A stretch of DNA of 64,000 nucleotides from Coprinopsis marcescibilis. Lineage: Eukaryota; Basidiomycota; Agaricomycetes; Agaricales; Psathyrellaceae. Under the pieces are notes generated by a model. It was not told where the DNA came from. It was given only the letters and a program-made list of their open reading frames with translations, and searched no databases. This document shows positions 32,840 through 45,519 of the stretch, piece after piece. Position 1 is the first letter of the stretch. The number at the start of each line of letters is the position of its first letter. The translations under genes were made by a program, and so were the position numbers. The stretch covers positions 10,055-74,054 of the forward strand of contig ML210190.1 in NCBI GenBank assembly GCA_004369085.1. The letters run 5' to 3'.

Positions 32840-35800
32840 TTAGAATGACCTGAGTGAAATTTGCGGTTTCGCTGCGGGTTGGGCGGCAGGGCCAGAGCCT
32901 CCGCCTACCGCCCTTCGAATGTTCTGTTCCAGCAGTTCGCGACTGGATGGATCAAGCTTGGCCGTGGCGTCTTTGAATGCAGAAGGCGACGCCGTCGCAA
33001 AGGAGAGCAATTGGTTGACGGTTTGTGCAGACAGAGATGCCACGGCTCCCTGTGAAGGCGGAGATGGTAGGAGGACCAGACAGATGGTCGGTAATAAAAC
33101 CGCCAAAACACGAGGTTCTGTTTTATGTCAGTCAGTAGATGAATCAATATGTGATTATCATGAACCTCTTACTCTGTTCGTCCGCCGTCGCGGTGAAGAA
33201 AGCAGCAAATGCTTTCCATATTTCTCCGACCCCAACCAACTGCAGGTCAGTCAGAGTGTTCTCGTGTACGTGAGATGCGATCCTCGCGATGTATTGCACA
33301 AGCCCTGGGATAAGGAGGCGGACACATTGGCGCAAGGTTGGGTTTCCGACAGACGCTGCCATAACAAGTGTTTTGGCACAGTGTGCAGCAGTCAAGGAAA
33401 GCTAAACGTGCGAGGAGTTAGAATGATGTTCATTTCCCGATGACGCTGAAATTCACACCTCATCCCCTTCTACCAGCTTCTGTGAAATCAAAAAGCAGCA
33501 GTGCTCTACAGCCTGTCGTCCAAGCTTGACGTCTGACGGAATGACAGTCAGGATAAGCACAGAAGCCAAAATGTTATTCTTGATCTTCTTGGCAGGTCCA
33601 GGTCCATGTCGGTTACTTGACCACATCTCAGTAAACCAGTTAAAAGTGTGGAACGCATCTCATACCTCATTTCGTCAACATGTCGCAGGCAAGTGGATAG
33701 TAAAGCATGCATGAGCTGACTATAGTGGTCTTTACTTGAAGCGTCAGAGCTCGGCGGCAAGTCGAGCAAAGACTTCAACGCCGGAAGAGTTGGTCCGACG
33801 AGGTCGATATCGGGGGATTCATCCTTGAGGAGGTCTAGAAATTGTTTGTCCAGATTCAATGACAGTAGAGAGCTTTTTCGTACCACAGTATAAGAGGATT
33901 CCAACACCGCGCACATCCTCGCGCTGACTTGTACTGATAGAAGCAGCAATTGAACCGAATGCAGATACCGCTGCAATGATCAATGCCACCTTGTCTGCAG
34001 GAGAGCCACCTAATCAACGATTAGTATATTCGCGAATCCCGTGCTGATGTCGGCTCACGAATGATGCTACTCCTCGACGAAGCCGTCGAGTTTTTCAAAA
34101 CATGGGAGCATATTCTCAAACAGTGCGCCCGAGGAGACGCCAGCGACAACGGGTCCCTGTAAAACGTTTTCAAATACGTCCTGAGACAGGAGAACATGGA
34201 CGTACGATGGGTTGCTCTGCGAAGCTGCAAAAGCAGACAGGACTTCCAGCAAATGCACCTGGATGTTAGCAGGCTCAGTCATCGCCATCCGATACAGCAA
34301 GCTGAGAAATTCGTCGAATATGGTGGGCTCCAAGATTGCCCGTCCAGAATAAGCCGGTTTGACCAGTGTCTTGAGGGCTTGAAGCGAGGCCACCACCGAC
34401 GATTGCCTTTGGTTGCTGGATCCAGACGAATCAGACGACGATGTAGACAGGGCCTCGTATATCAGCCCAAAGAGAATGAAGAAGAAGGCAGTGGGCTCCG
34501 ATTGATTGTTGTTACTTGCTGGAGGCTTCTCTCCAGCAGCTACCTCTCTCCCATCCATTGCCGCTAGAATGTGGGGGTCATTTGCATGCATAGATGTGGA
34601 GACAGCTTGAAGGATCGTTGCCCAGGTGTTCCTATAATACTAAAGCCAGCCATCAGCACCATTCAGGTCCTCATCATTATAGATACATACTGGTAAAAGA
34701 ACCTCCTTTCCAAGACTCGAGTGGGACGAATCGATAGCGACTGATGTGGAGTCTTGAAGGAATTCTGAATCAGCTCTGATGCCAGCATAATCGCGAAGCG
34801 AAGCAATCCACAAGGAAGCTAGAACAGGTCGATAAGGCTGAACCACATTCTGAAGGTACTTTTGCTGCACACTCGAAACTTGAAGCTGGGCCCATGCGGA
34901 AAGTGTACAGATACGCAACATCGCTGAAGCATTTGGACTGAGCTCTCCAGTCTCACCCAGAGACAGCATCCCGGATTCTGGCAAGAAAATCAGAATCGAT
35001 CACACTCAAGTGTTTCAACAGACTGACCTTTCGATTGCTCTAGAGCGCTTGTCAAGAGCTTCAGGATACGGCCCATACGACCAACGTCCTTCACAACACC
35101 GCAGCCCACGAATAATGCGCATGCAGTCACCGCTGACGCCAAGATTTCTGGCGTAGAGTCTGATGAAAACGCCGGGGTAAGTGCTGCAGTTATCGGTGCT
35201 TGGTGTTGTTCCAAAAGAAGGGCCTCATCGTACGCAGGATCTGGAGAAGTGGCGAAGAACTGACAACAAAGTAAGCTTCATATGTGATAATGTGTAGAAA
35301 CCCGCATACCTGGATAACGTCCTGGAGTACGACTAATCCTTCCAGCCTAATCTCCGTCACGTAAGCAGCTGACGCTGTAAAGGCCATCCTGATCAAATCT
35401 CCAACACGGTTATACAATAACCCTTGAGTAGGAATCCCTTGAGTGCGAGCGAAGATCGCGTTGACATGTTCCTTCCGCCCGCTATTCGCCACAATACTGC
35501 ATATCGTGTGCAGGCAACGCAGCGCAAATAGCTGCGTCCTCCATCGTGATGTCCCATGACTCCTCGTGGAACTAGAGGATCCAACATTCAAAGATTCCCC
35601 TTCATCATCCCGAAGATCCTGTCCAACAGCTTTATCCGCCATCTGCTGCGAAGCATTTGTCCGGGACATGATCCTCTGGCAAAGATTGATCCAAGCCGAG
35701 GGGTTGTGGATACCAGTCTGCTGCAGCCAGCTTGTGATCACATTGCGCACGCCCTCTACAGACGAATCGTCATCCAACATAGCAAACAAGTCCTCCACCA

Positions 35801-38800
35801 GCCTATCCCCACCCAGCTTCGACATCGCCAACCCATCCTTCTGCACAAGCTGATATAATGCATTGATGGACGCCAGTTTTAGGGGGCGCCGGGGAGAAGA
35901 CAGGTATGTTCTCAGCCTCCGCACGAGATCGGGTGTGTCGACATATTCGGGAGCGAACATTAGGAAATGTTGCGTGCATTTGATGGATTCGACCCGAATC
36001 CCATCGTCGTCCTCTTGCGAGAATTCGTGTACCAAGTTGAGAATGAGTGTCCGAACGCGTACCGAATCTTGAATGTCCGGACCCAGCACCGTAATAATCG
36101 CGTCGATCATCTGACAAACGACGGGATACGCAGGGGAATCGCCACTGATATTTGAATTGCCCAGCGTCCCTCCCTCCCTCTCGTGCGACTCCTTAAGGTA
36201 CAACTTGAGCAGAAGGCCGAGAGTGCCAGTGACGTATGGTGCGTAGGCCAAACTTGCTGCGTTGATGACCCTCGTTAGAGCATTGAGAGCCCAAAAGTGG
36301 ACAACAGGGTGGGCGTCCTTGATGAGCGATTTGAGTACATCGTTTGTCGTCTTGAGCAATGCGCCTGCAGCAAGGCCTCCAACGTGCGTGTATATCGAGC
36401 CAAAGGCGAGGGCACAGCCAGCTCGACCGTATGGATTCCGATTCGAAACCACCTTGTCAACAAGGTCTTTGATCTGACTCGTTAGGAAGCTCGTCCCGGA
36501 TAGGCTGGCAAGTCGTCCCATAGCTTCACTCCCAGCGGATCGCAGAATGAGATCCCCGTCAATAATGGCTTCCATGAGGAAAGGCGACAACAGTGACGTT
36601 ATCTGGCTGCTTCCAAAGGTGTCTCGACATTGTCTCGAATGTGACGCTGTGGCAACCCTAAGCGCAAGGACGGTCGCAACGGTCGCATTGATAAAGACTG
36701 CCGCCCTCCTACCTGCATTCTTCTCTAGTCGTGGAGACCGAACGGATTCCAACAGTTGGGTGATCACTCTATTAGTGGACATCAAGTCCTGCAGGGGGAG
36801 TAGGCGGGAGAACAGTTCAATAGCCGAGTCTACAACGGCTGTTGCACCCGGTGGAGGTTCGACCAATTCGTAGTCCGTGTCGCTGATGGTACTTTGGCAT
36901 AAAGAGAGGGTGTCGTGTTCGCATGCCCGGAAAATCGGTTGGCGATGCTGGAATATTGATGTGAGTTGTACTTCCAAATTCAACCAAACTAATGAACGCA
37001 CCAGAGTATCCAAAGCCACTTCAACGGAATCTCGGTTCAAGTAGTCTTGCTTACTGGCTTGAGAATCTCCGTCGGCACTTATTCCTCCAAAATCAACAAT
37101 GTCGTTCGAAGTGACGCCGTATGCATATCCGTCTGTACTGCTCCAAACCGAGGTAAAGCTCCCAGACGATGAGGCGATGGCAGCTTGGACCGACGAGCCA
37201 ATATACCCCTCAGGGCTAGCAAACAGGGAAACCGCAGACTGCAACAACGTCATCTGAGTCGACTCTGGAATACTCGAAAAGCCAAGTGCGCTGAAACATT
37301 GGTAAATGCGGCGACGCAGCAAAGCCTCTCGATCCCTCATATTCAGCCCTTTTCGAGGGACAGTCGGAGGCTGCAAATCTGCTGGATCCTCCACGTTCTG
37401 CGAGATGAAGTTGTTGGCGAAGGATAGGGCGTTGCTGATTACCGAAGCGATACGGCGTGCGACATCGAGTGTAACCAATGTCGACGAGTTGTGCTGGAGG
37501 AAGGAAAGAATGGCACCCAGCGCACTTTCTCGAACATGGAGAAGGAACAACCAGTCTGCCACTGATCGGGCGACACCGGACGAATCCTTGTTTGTCGGTT
37601 TAGGGAGTGCATTTCTCCACAGAACTAGCAGTTGCGGGAGGTGTGGTCGGACGAAGTTTGGCCCAAGCGACATGAGAGCTGAAATGAGGGTCCACGATAC
37701 CTCGATTTCGACCTCTGCGACTTTGAGATCGTGCTCTCCCGCGCGTTTGAGAAGCTGTGTTGCCATATCCAAGATCTTTGCGGGAACATCGTATGAAACA
37801 TAAAGAGGTCGTTGTGGGATGATTGAGACGAGGCCTGCAAGTCCGTATGCATGCCCTAGCGCCTTTGCTGGGACGTCGATGGAGGCCATAGGTGTGAGAA
37901 GGGCCGCCAGATCTCTCTGCAATTTATCCATGACAAGCAGAATAGCTTTGGGAAGGCGGAGAGGTGTTGAATAACAGAAGCAACGCAGCGTCCATGCAGC
38001 ATTAACACGGACCGTGTGCGTTGGATGTGATAACAGCGTTACGAGGGGCTCAGCAAGCGCGTCCTTGACAATTTGTCAATTGGGTTGCACGGAAACGTTG
38101 TCTTTCCACTGACCTGTACGGGAGGCGGTGCGTTACCAAGTTGCTGGAGTAGGCCGGCCACTTCTCGCAGAACGACAGTGAGAATTTCTGGGCCAGGAGC
38201 GACCTGCCCTGGCATCATTGCAGGCCACCTCTTCAGACAGGAATTGGCCAGCTCCTTGATTGCCCCGATCTGACCCTGTTCACTTAACATGCGAACGCCG
38301 ATGAGGTCCCGTAGTAGAATAGCGACCAATTTTCGTGTAAGGAGGGTTTCGTAGCGATTAATGCTGTTACGGGGGTACATGACGATCTCGTTCAAGAGGT
38401 GAGCCACAATCAAGGGGAAATTGCCTTCGACGAATCCCGGTCCAAGCTTGTTGAATAATGCGACGTAGAAGTCAAATATACCGATGCGAGTCTTGCGTGA
38501 TGCGTGGTACTTGGTGAGGTGGTTTGAGAGTAAGAGGAACATTTCTTGGGGGGTCATCATGGGTTTGAGTGTTTCCGCGACGGAATGGGCAGCGGCGCCT
38601 GGTTCGTCTGCCAACGATTCCTGATCCTTCTTTCCCTTCTGCGACGATTCGGGAACCACAACTGGACGTTCTACTTGGGTCAAGGACAGAACATGCCCGA
38701 CCAGCTGTGCATGGCTTTGGCGAGTGGTTTGGTCGATGTTTTCCAAGTTCTTGACCGAAATCTGGAGGATGTTTTCTATCTCGCTAGCAGATGGAAGGAC

Positions 38801-39743
38801 GGCGTCGGGCTCCGAATAGATTGTTATTATAACCTGGAAGAATGAGCATAATATCGGGTGGACGAGATTCAACAAGCATACCTGAGCCGCTGCACGTTGT
38901 ACTGCCAGAGATTTGTCGCTTAGGGCGTTCCTCATTTGCTTGAGCGCGTCTTTCAATGTAGCTTCCGCCACTGCTCTCTTCGCTGTCGTCAAAGCTTGAT
39001 GAAACGCCATGAGGGCTTGATATCGCAGCAATGGATTCTGCAAAGTTCTTCGGTTCAGGGAGGTAAAAGTGAATTAAACGAATGCATACACTGGACGATT
39101 TGTTGGTCTTGAGAGCAAGAATAGTTATTTCAGCCATGAACGACATGGCCTATTCCTCCGTCAGTTAGTTCCCACTTAATCCACGGAGCAAACGTACTTG
39201 TGAGCCTAATGTCCCCATAATATCGCCAATACATGACCATGCAGCGCTGGGTATAAACTGAGCAAGTGGTTTGACGGCCATGATGCAGTCCACTCACGTA
39301 TTTACCGTCTCACGTTCAGACTTGACATCGGCCACCAACCTCATCAAGACTTGGAGGGTGTCGAACATGGTTCGCGTTTCGCCTCGTGTGTAAAGAGTAA
39401 CAAAGCATCGCCCAACAACTCTTCTAAGTGCACGCCCTGGTAATGGGTACCCTTCCGATCCTGATATGACTTTGAGCAGTGTACTTTCGAGTTCAGCTTG
39501 TTGCGGCTTCAGGTCTGACTGGAATTGCATAAGGTCAACGCTCAAAAGAAAGATGGGAAACGTACAATAGATATCTCTGACAAAGCCTTTTCTGCCGCAC
39601 ATAGCCATTGAAGCAAGTAAATGTCCCCATTTTCACTGGTCACTTCAGACTTAGTTCAGGCAATGTCAATATGAGGTCCAATTTAGCAGATGGTGTTCAT
39701 TCACCTCGATGATACTTTCAATCCTTGGGGATTCGTTCGACAT
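32840..39743 (-). CDS. LAA1: HEAT-repeat trafficking protein, HEATR5/Laa1 homologue
   Basis: A gene of about 6.9 kb with many short introns, coding roughly 1,900-2,050 residues of HEAT repeats. The start is ATG 39743 (MSNESPRIESIIE, then DIYLLQWLCAAEKALSEIS after splicing). The N-terminal region continues with RALRRVVGRCFVTLYTRGET and TRKLVAILLRDLIGVRM. The central exon (37931 to about 35200) has LGHAYGLAGLVSIIPQRPLY, ADWLFLLHVRESALGAILSF and AGCALAFGSIYTHVGGLAAG. The end is SPSAFKDATAKLDPSSREL. This order and these blocks are typical of HEATR5A/B and yeast Laa1, which binds the AP-1 clathrin adaptor and helps traffic between Golgi and endosomes. Exact exon limits in the 3' third are not all resolved. 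Confidence 0.9.
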
Positions 39744-40273
39744 GGAATATTAGGCCCTAGCGTACCAGTGCTTCTGTCGTCGTACCAATATACTTCGCGC
39801 CGTTATCGTCTCCAGAGGTCGTCAAGGGTATAGAGTAGGGTGGTAAGTTGCGCTCGACCTCGAACGGGCACGATCATGATCTCGGACGAATCGACCGTGC
39901 GAACCTTTGTCAGCTTCATCAGTTCCCAATCTTGGGGTTCGAATCCCCTCGGGTCCACAGTCAATCAGACAATCTTTCCTCATCAACTCACTCAAAAAAT
40001 AAACAATACGTGTTGAAGGTATACTGCAGCTTTTGCACACTCCTTGGAGGAGTAAAAATGCCCAGAATGAGTTAGAATACACTTAAGTGAAATCCCATCA
40101 CGTGTGATGACATGTCTTGTCGCGTCCGAAATTGATCAGATTTCAAGGAGTGACACCGCTGGTTGTGACCACCACAAACGCTGCAATTGGACCTGCTTCT
40201 TGTTTGCGCCAGGCTTCTGTAGGCCTCTCTTACCTGCTCCACCTGGACCTTCTTCTGCTCTTGGAGACATGCC
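39744..40273. other. Divergent intergenic region with a tRNA-like B-box
   Basis: At 39930-39957 stands GGGGTTCGAATCCCC followed by TCGGGTCCA, which fits a tRNA T-arm, pol III B-box and acceptor 3' strand. No good 5' half (acceptor strand, D-arm, A-box) could be found in the 100 bp before it, so no tRNA is called. The remainder is presumed promoter for the two divergent genes. Confidence 0.4.
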
Positions 40274-43200
40274 ATGGAGAATATGCGTAATGACCAACAC
40301 CGCAGGGGGACGACCCTCGATACCGATCCAAAGTTGCGACTGCAGTCGCGTCCCAAAGGTCGCAGGGATGTAAAGGACAACACGAACGCGTTCGGTGCCG
40401 ATCTTGGGTCGACGGACTTTCAAAATAGCAGCAAGAAGAGTGGCGCAGCAGCAAAGAGACGTAAAACATTTCGCAAAGGCGATCGGAACAAGGACGAGGT
40501 GCTGGAGATTGACGACTCGGACGACAACTCGAGTCCCGACTATCTTGATACTCTATCTGAGGCGAGCCCGACCAAGGCAAACTTGAAGGAGGAAGCCCAA
40601 ACTTTTGTTGACAGCGATGGCAATGAACACAACTACCACCCCAAGTTTCATCCAGACAAGTCGAACAACCTGAAGAGTTTAAAGTTCACAAAAATCCGTT
40701 CCATACAGAAGGAGAATGCTGCATCGTCTCCATCTAGCTCGACCAAAGCCAGTAGAAATGTCCTCCAGCGTGCGCGAGAATCTCGGCAGAACGAGACAAA
40801 GCAGACCATCGATTCTGGGCCTGCGCCGCGTATCACAGGGATGAAGGAACACACCCCGAGCTCCAGCAATGGCCAGAAACCTCCTCGTCCTCGTCCAGTG
40901 CCAAGGAAGAAGCCAGTCGAGCCATTTCCCATGAACGACGTCAATACGCTTCCTGAAATCAGGAAATCGGCGCGCCAGCAAAGCAGGCGCATCTACCGTG
41001 TCGATTCTCCGGAGGAAGAGGAAGAGAAGAAGGGCCCAAGGAAACCCAAACTAGCTCCATTCCCTGTTTCACTTTCTAACGGCTCTACTGCTCCTTCCGG
41101 CTCCTCCAAGAACAATTTTGCGACATTCCCAATGTCTCCGCCGACGAAAGGTTCCTCTGCTGACAGGAGCAATAAGCAGAGCAAATCAATAAGGCGCCTG
41201 CAGGACTTCCCCCTATCGCCACCGAAGCGCGACTTTCTGGTTGAAAAGGGCAAGGGAAAAGCAAAGGAACACATCGTTGTCGACACAGAACCATCTCAGG
41301 CAGAAATTCACGCTTTTCCATTGGATACACAATTCTTCAACAAATCGCCATCTCCCAATTCATCCACATTCCGCAAGCGTGAATCTGGGCGCTTTTCGAG
41401 TGAGGACGAGGACCGTACCCCAAGGAAGAAGAAGCGCGAGAGTCTGGGGTAAGATACTCTCTCCTCAAGATGATGAATTTTGCTCATACTGCGTAGAACC
41501 CAGGCGTTTCGCGAAGCCAAGTATGAACAGGACTCTCGTATGGTGCCTTCCTACGCTAATGTCGATCCATGCTCAATATTTCTCGTGCAGTGTTTATTGC
41601 TCCAGGAACGGACCCCAAGACCCTCTGTCCCTATTGCGATGCCAAGCTACCGCCCTCCCCTTCTCCACATCTTCAACACCTACTGAAGGCTGCCGAGCGA
41701 AAGTCTGTCCGCGACCGCAGGCCAACGAATCCACTCGGCAGGAAAGCCCCCTTCACAGCATATATCGCAGTTTGCCAGCGCCATCGCTTCGAGACCCAGG
41801 TACTGCCGGTGGCTGAGCAGAATGGATGGCCCAAGAACATCGACTGGAAGAAGCTAGCGACGCGTATTGGCAAGATGAAGAAACAGTTGAATGATATCAT
41901 TGACGACACAGAGGACAACACGGTCATCGAGATCAGCGAAGACGACGGGAGCGTGTCGGATTCGTTTGGTAGTGGCGCACGCTTTAAATGTTTCTTCTGG
42001 CGCGACTTTATGAAGGCTGTCAAGAAGAAGGGGTCCAGAGCTGCTGCTGGAGTTAAGGACCAGTTTCTCAATTTTGAGAAAACGCAACCCGGATAGTGAG
42101 TTCTTGTCAGTCACCTTTCTAAAATACAGGTAGATTGACACCTATTGCTACAGTTACGGGGAGCTGGGGTCCATGATAATTTATCAAACCCTCGTCGACA
42201 TGTTTCCGCCGTCTTCCTACGAAGTGGAAAAGATCACACCCCTTGGCCCTGAAGAGTTTATGCAGAGGATACTTGTTCCTGAAGTGGCTCTGCGGCTCAT
42301 TATGGAGGACAGGAGTCTGAAAGGAGAATCTGGAAAGAAGGCAGCCTTGCAGGTCCTCCGAGATAGTGCCACATATGGGGTGCAGATGTTCCCTTCTGAT
42401 GCTGGGGAAGAGGACGCAGAAACGTCTAGAGGCAATAAACACGGCGAGGGTATTGCAGCTGGTGAACTTATCGTTATGGAGCGAGCGAAGAAGCGGCGAA
42501 AGGAGATCGAGGAGGAGGAAGAGATGGAGGAGAAGCAGCGGTTGGCGGAAAAGGAAGAGCAGGCAGCACGTCCCAGACCAAAACCCAGAATGAAGGCAAA
42601 AAAGACCTCGACCGTTTTGAAGGAGGCTGCGGATGCAAGCCACTCGCCAACTCCTTTAAAGAAATTCCCCTACGATACCGACTCCACCTCTGGCTCAGAC
42701 AGTTCGTATGGGGCGGATGTTTTTATGTTGGACCCACCAATGCGGTCGAGGAGCCTTTCTCGGTCACCATCCGTTAGCGAGATCAACTTCAATGTGACCA
42801 GTGGTCGAAGTCGGGCATCTTCCCGCGCGACATCCGGGAGCAGGTCACACGTCGCCTCTGATGAGGACGAGGATGAGCACAGGAGTCCGCCGTGGAAGTC
42901 AAAGATGAAGAGTCGTTCTCAGGCAAGCAGTCGGCAATCCACCCGTGCTGATATGGACGTGTCAGATGATTCTATTGCTGTTATCGTCGACGGCGACGTA
43001 AAAACTCCTGTTGCCAAACGACGACACACGACAAAAGAACCTTCCATAGAAATCCTCGACCGGACACCCAAGGCGCCCCCCACTTCTTCTCTGCCTACAG
43101 TACGCACCAGTCCTCCGGAACGATACAAAGACGATCGGAGTCTGCCTCCTCTAGAACGAGCGCGGTTGAAGAGCAAGAGAAACAATGCTACTGCCGCTGA

Positions 43201-43469
43201 TCGTGGTGGCAGGAAAGCGTAAGCTTCACTGTTCTCTATCTCTCTCTGGCTCTGAACATATTCCTACCGGACCTTTCAGTCTCAGTAGAGGCTCTTCTTC
43301 TGCACCTGCGAAGTTCTCGCAGCGATCGCTTTGGCAAACGAGTATGTGTTCGAACTTGATCGAGTCCAGTGATGAGAGCGAAGGGTGGGCGCAGGATGTC
43401 AATGAAGAATCGGACCCTCGTTGGTTGCTCGATAATGTGTCGTCCGAGCACGGCTCCCCGGTGAAGTAG
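40274..43469 (+). CDS. RTC4-domain protein (restriction of telomere capping 4-like)
   Basis: Five exons, about 1,000 residues. The first exon (from ATG 40274) is disordered and basic, with repeated motifs ending in FP (APFPVSL, ATFPMSPP, RLQDFPLSPP, IHAFPLDTQ). A small exon (TQAFREAKYEQDS) leads into the RTC4 domain: TLCPYCDAKLPPSPSPH, AYIAVCQRHRFE, GWPKNIDWKKLATRI, FWRDFMKAVKKKGSRAA, YGELGSMIIYQTLVDMFPP, ITPLGPEEFMQRILVPEVAL and VLRDSATYGVQMFPSD. A charged helix (KKRRKEIEEEEEMEEK) and a Ser/Arg-rich tail follow, ending in DPRWLLDNVSSEHGSP. The yeast RTC4 was found in a telomere-capping screen; its biochemical job is unknown. The conserved CPYC and CxxH suggest metal binding. It is much longer than yeast RTC4 through disordered flanks. 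Confidence 0.88.
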
Positions 43470-43812
43470 ATTCATGATACGATCGTTTCAAAGGTATACT
43501 TTTACAATTCACTTTGATCAGTTACATGTCGTGGCATATATGCGGGAGATTACCTGCTTTCGCAACAGATTACATGCTCATTTTAATTTTTATACTACAC
43601 CGCCAGTGCTTGACATGTAACATAGTCTCTACTATACCATCCGCAATTTATTCGCACTGGACAAGCCGTTCTCATGCGTCATGTGATGATGAAGCTCTAT
43701 AAACAGAAGCAGTTTTTTCCTAGCTCCTTCCTTTCTTTCCCGTCTTGCTCTCACCTAGCTTGAATTGACAGCATACTTCCATCTGTCTGCTGCGTCTGAC
43801 TCAGAAATACTC
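43470..43812. promoter_or_regulatory. Intergenic, presumed promoter of the F-box-like gene
   Basis: About 340 bp, AT-richer than its neighbours, with a pyrimidine tract (TTCCTTTCTTTCCCG) at about 43728. No gene seen. Confidence 0.4.
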
Positions 43813-45365
43813 ATGCTTTTTCGCCGGTCCTCGACACTGAACTCATCGACGGGTTCGGCGACGCTCACTGTTGCCAACTTGCGGCGGCCTGGCAGGTCAC
43901 CAGAGGACACGATAGGCGCGCACGCTTCACCGCCAACTACTTCTGGGCCATCTCTTCCATCGGAACTACTGGATCTCATCATCGGTCTCTATGTGCATGG
44001 TTGCCGATTGTCGTCACCGTCGCAATACTTCAACGATATCAAAGCTCTCAGCCTTGTCTCTTACGACATTCGACAAACTGTCTTTCGTCACTTTTTCAGA
44101 GATATCTTGCCGACCAGTTCTCGACATTGGGATGGGATACTCAACATTCTTGACGCACAATCAACCACTCGTACTTTGTCGCACTCTCGAGGAGGTTTCT
44201 ATTGGGTTCGGTATGGACCTTTTCTTCGTCTGGGATCCATCAAGGCCTGTTCCCCAATATATATATGCTGACTCAATCGGACGCATATATCTAGCTCTTT
44301 CACCTGCTCTTTGTCTTTTTTCTCCAAAGACCCAAAGAAACTTCAGCCTCTACACTGCTTGGCCTATCTTCGCCGCCTATCAATCGATCTCGTTCACGAA
44401 GGCGTTAATACACAAGCCCACTCCATGAAAGGCTTTCTTTCCGGTTTGAATGCCGTTCCCCAGCTTGATATCTCTTTGAACTTGCAGTCTCTCTCCCTCA
44501 CCAAGGTCGCATACATCGATGTTTACTTGTTGAAGATGATCGTTGGCGCCTTTCCTGCTCTCCACGAGCTATCTATAGAAACAACGTCCCGGTTGGAGCT
44601 GAAGTGCTGTCCCAACTGCTATGAAGATAGCTTGACGCGCACTATCCATTCTCCCATCCCTCGCCAAGTCGCATCCATCGAAGCACTTACTGTGAGGAGA
44701 TCGTTTCTATATTTATTTTCAGATCTTCTCTACTTCAATATGACGCTGACTGACCGACTCCTCTTTTGAAGCAACAATACGGGAGTGTCCTACGAGGTTT
44801 GAAATATCTCAAGAGGCTTCACCTCGGAGTGTTTCTCTCGTCAGAGGAGTACATCGAAAACCACATCGCGCATGTCAGTAACTGGGCAGACATGCAGTGG
44901 AGGTTTGAGGCGATGCCTAGTTGCCCTATTTGTCGGCAATCGCTGGAGGTCATCCGCCGCGATGAGTTGCTCGCCTCTCTCCGGATGGCGCAATATGTTG
45001 GAGCTTTGGAGAGCGTTGGGTGGAGTACGTGTTGCGGAACTGCAGAGCTTTCTTTGCGCGGGCTATCATTGGAAGGTCCGGAAGGAGTCGACGATGTTAC
45101 CGGGCTTCAAAGCGTCGTGTTCAGGGACACCTCTCGGCGAGGATTAGAAGATACCTCAGGCTCGGATCCGGACGAAGGCGAAGAAAGTCAGGACACAGCG
45201 ACAACTTCGAGAGATGTGGAAGACTCGGAGGAAGTGGAGGTGGAGGTGGAAACTTCAGATAGCCCCCGAGTGGAATTTGACGCCGTTAGCTTGACAGTGG
45301 CCATCGACCGTTCTAAGGGGCGTATTCGCGTTCAAGCACATCCCGGTGATATCGCCGGTTATTAG
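43813..45365 (+). CDS. F-box-like protein
   Basis: Three exons, about 460 residues. The start is ATG 43813 (MLFRRSSTLNSSTG); the frame is open further upstream but without ATG. The motif SGPSLPSELLDLIIGLYV, followed by LSLVSYDIRQTVFRHFFRD, has the form of an F-box, with its LP..LL..I.. and later L.LVS..I/C. F-box proteins recruit substrates to SCF ubiquitin ligases through Skp1. The middle exon has leucine-patterned segments (CLAYLRRLSIDLV, LDISLNLQSLSLTKV, FPALHELSIE) like irregular leucine-rich repeats, typical of Agaricomycete F-box families. The C-terminus contains CPICRQSLEVIRRDELLASL and a long acidic stretch. Substrate unknown. Confidence 0.7.
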
Positions 45366-45519
45366 TACCATTAAAAAGTGATTCTACGTGGGTTATCGCA
45401 AGTTATTAGACCTTCCAACAGTCTGGCTTCTGTACCAGACGTACCATCAAGAACTGAAAAGCCATATATTTCAAACATGTCGGCAATAAACATGAACCCT
45501 TTAACCCCAGGCGCTTAAT

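Noticed and set aside
39822..40082. 86-codon minus-strand frame containing EGIRTPRLGTDEADKG
   Set aside because: Such wording is the usual false translation antisense to tRNA-like sequence; it is explained by the B-box region on the plus strand.
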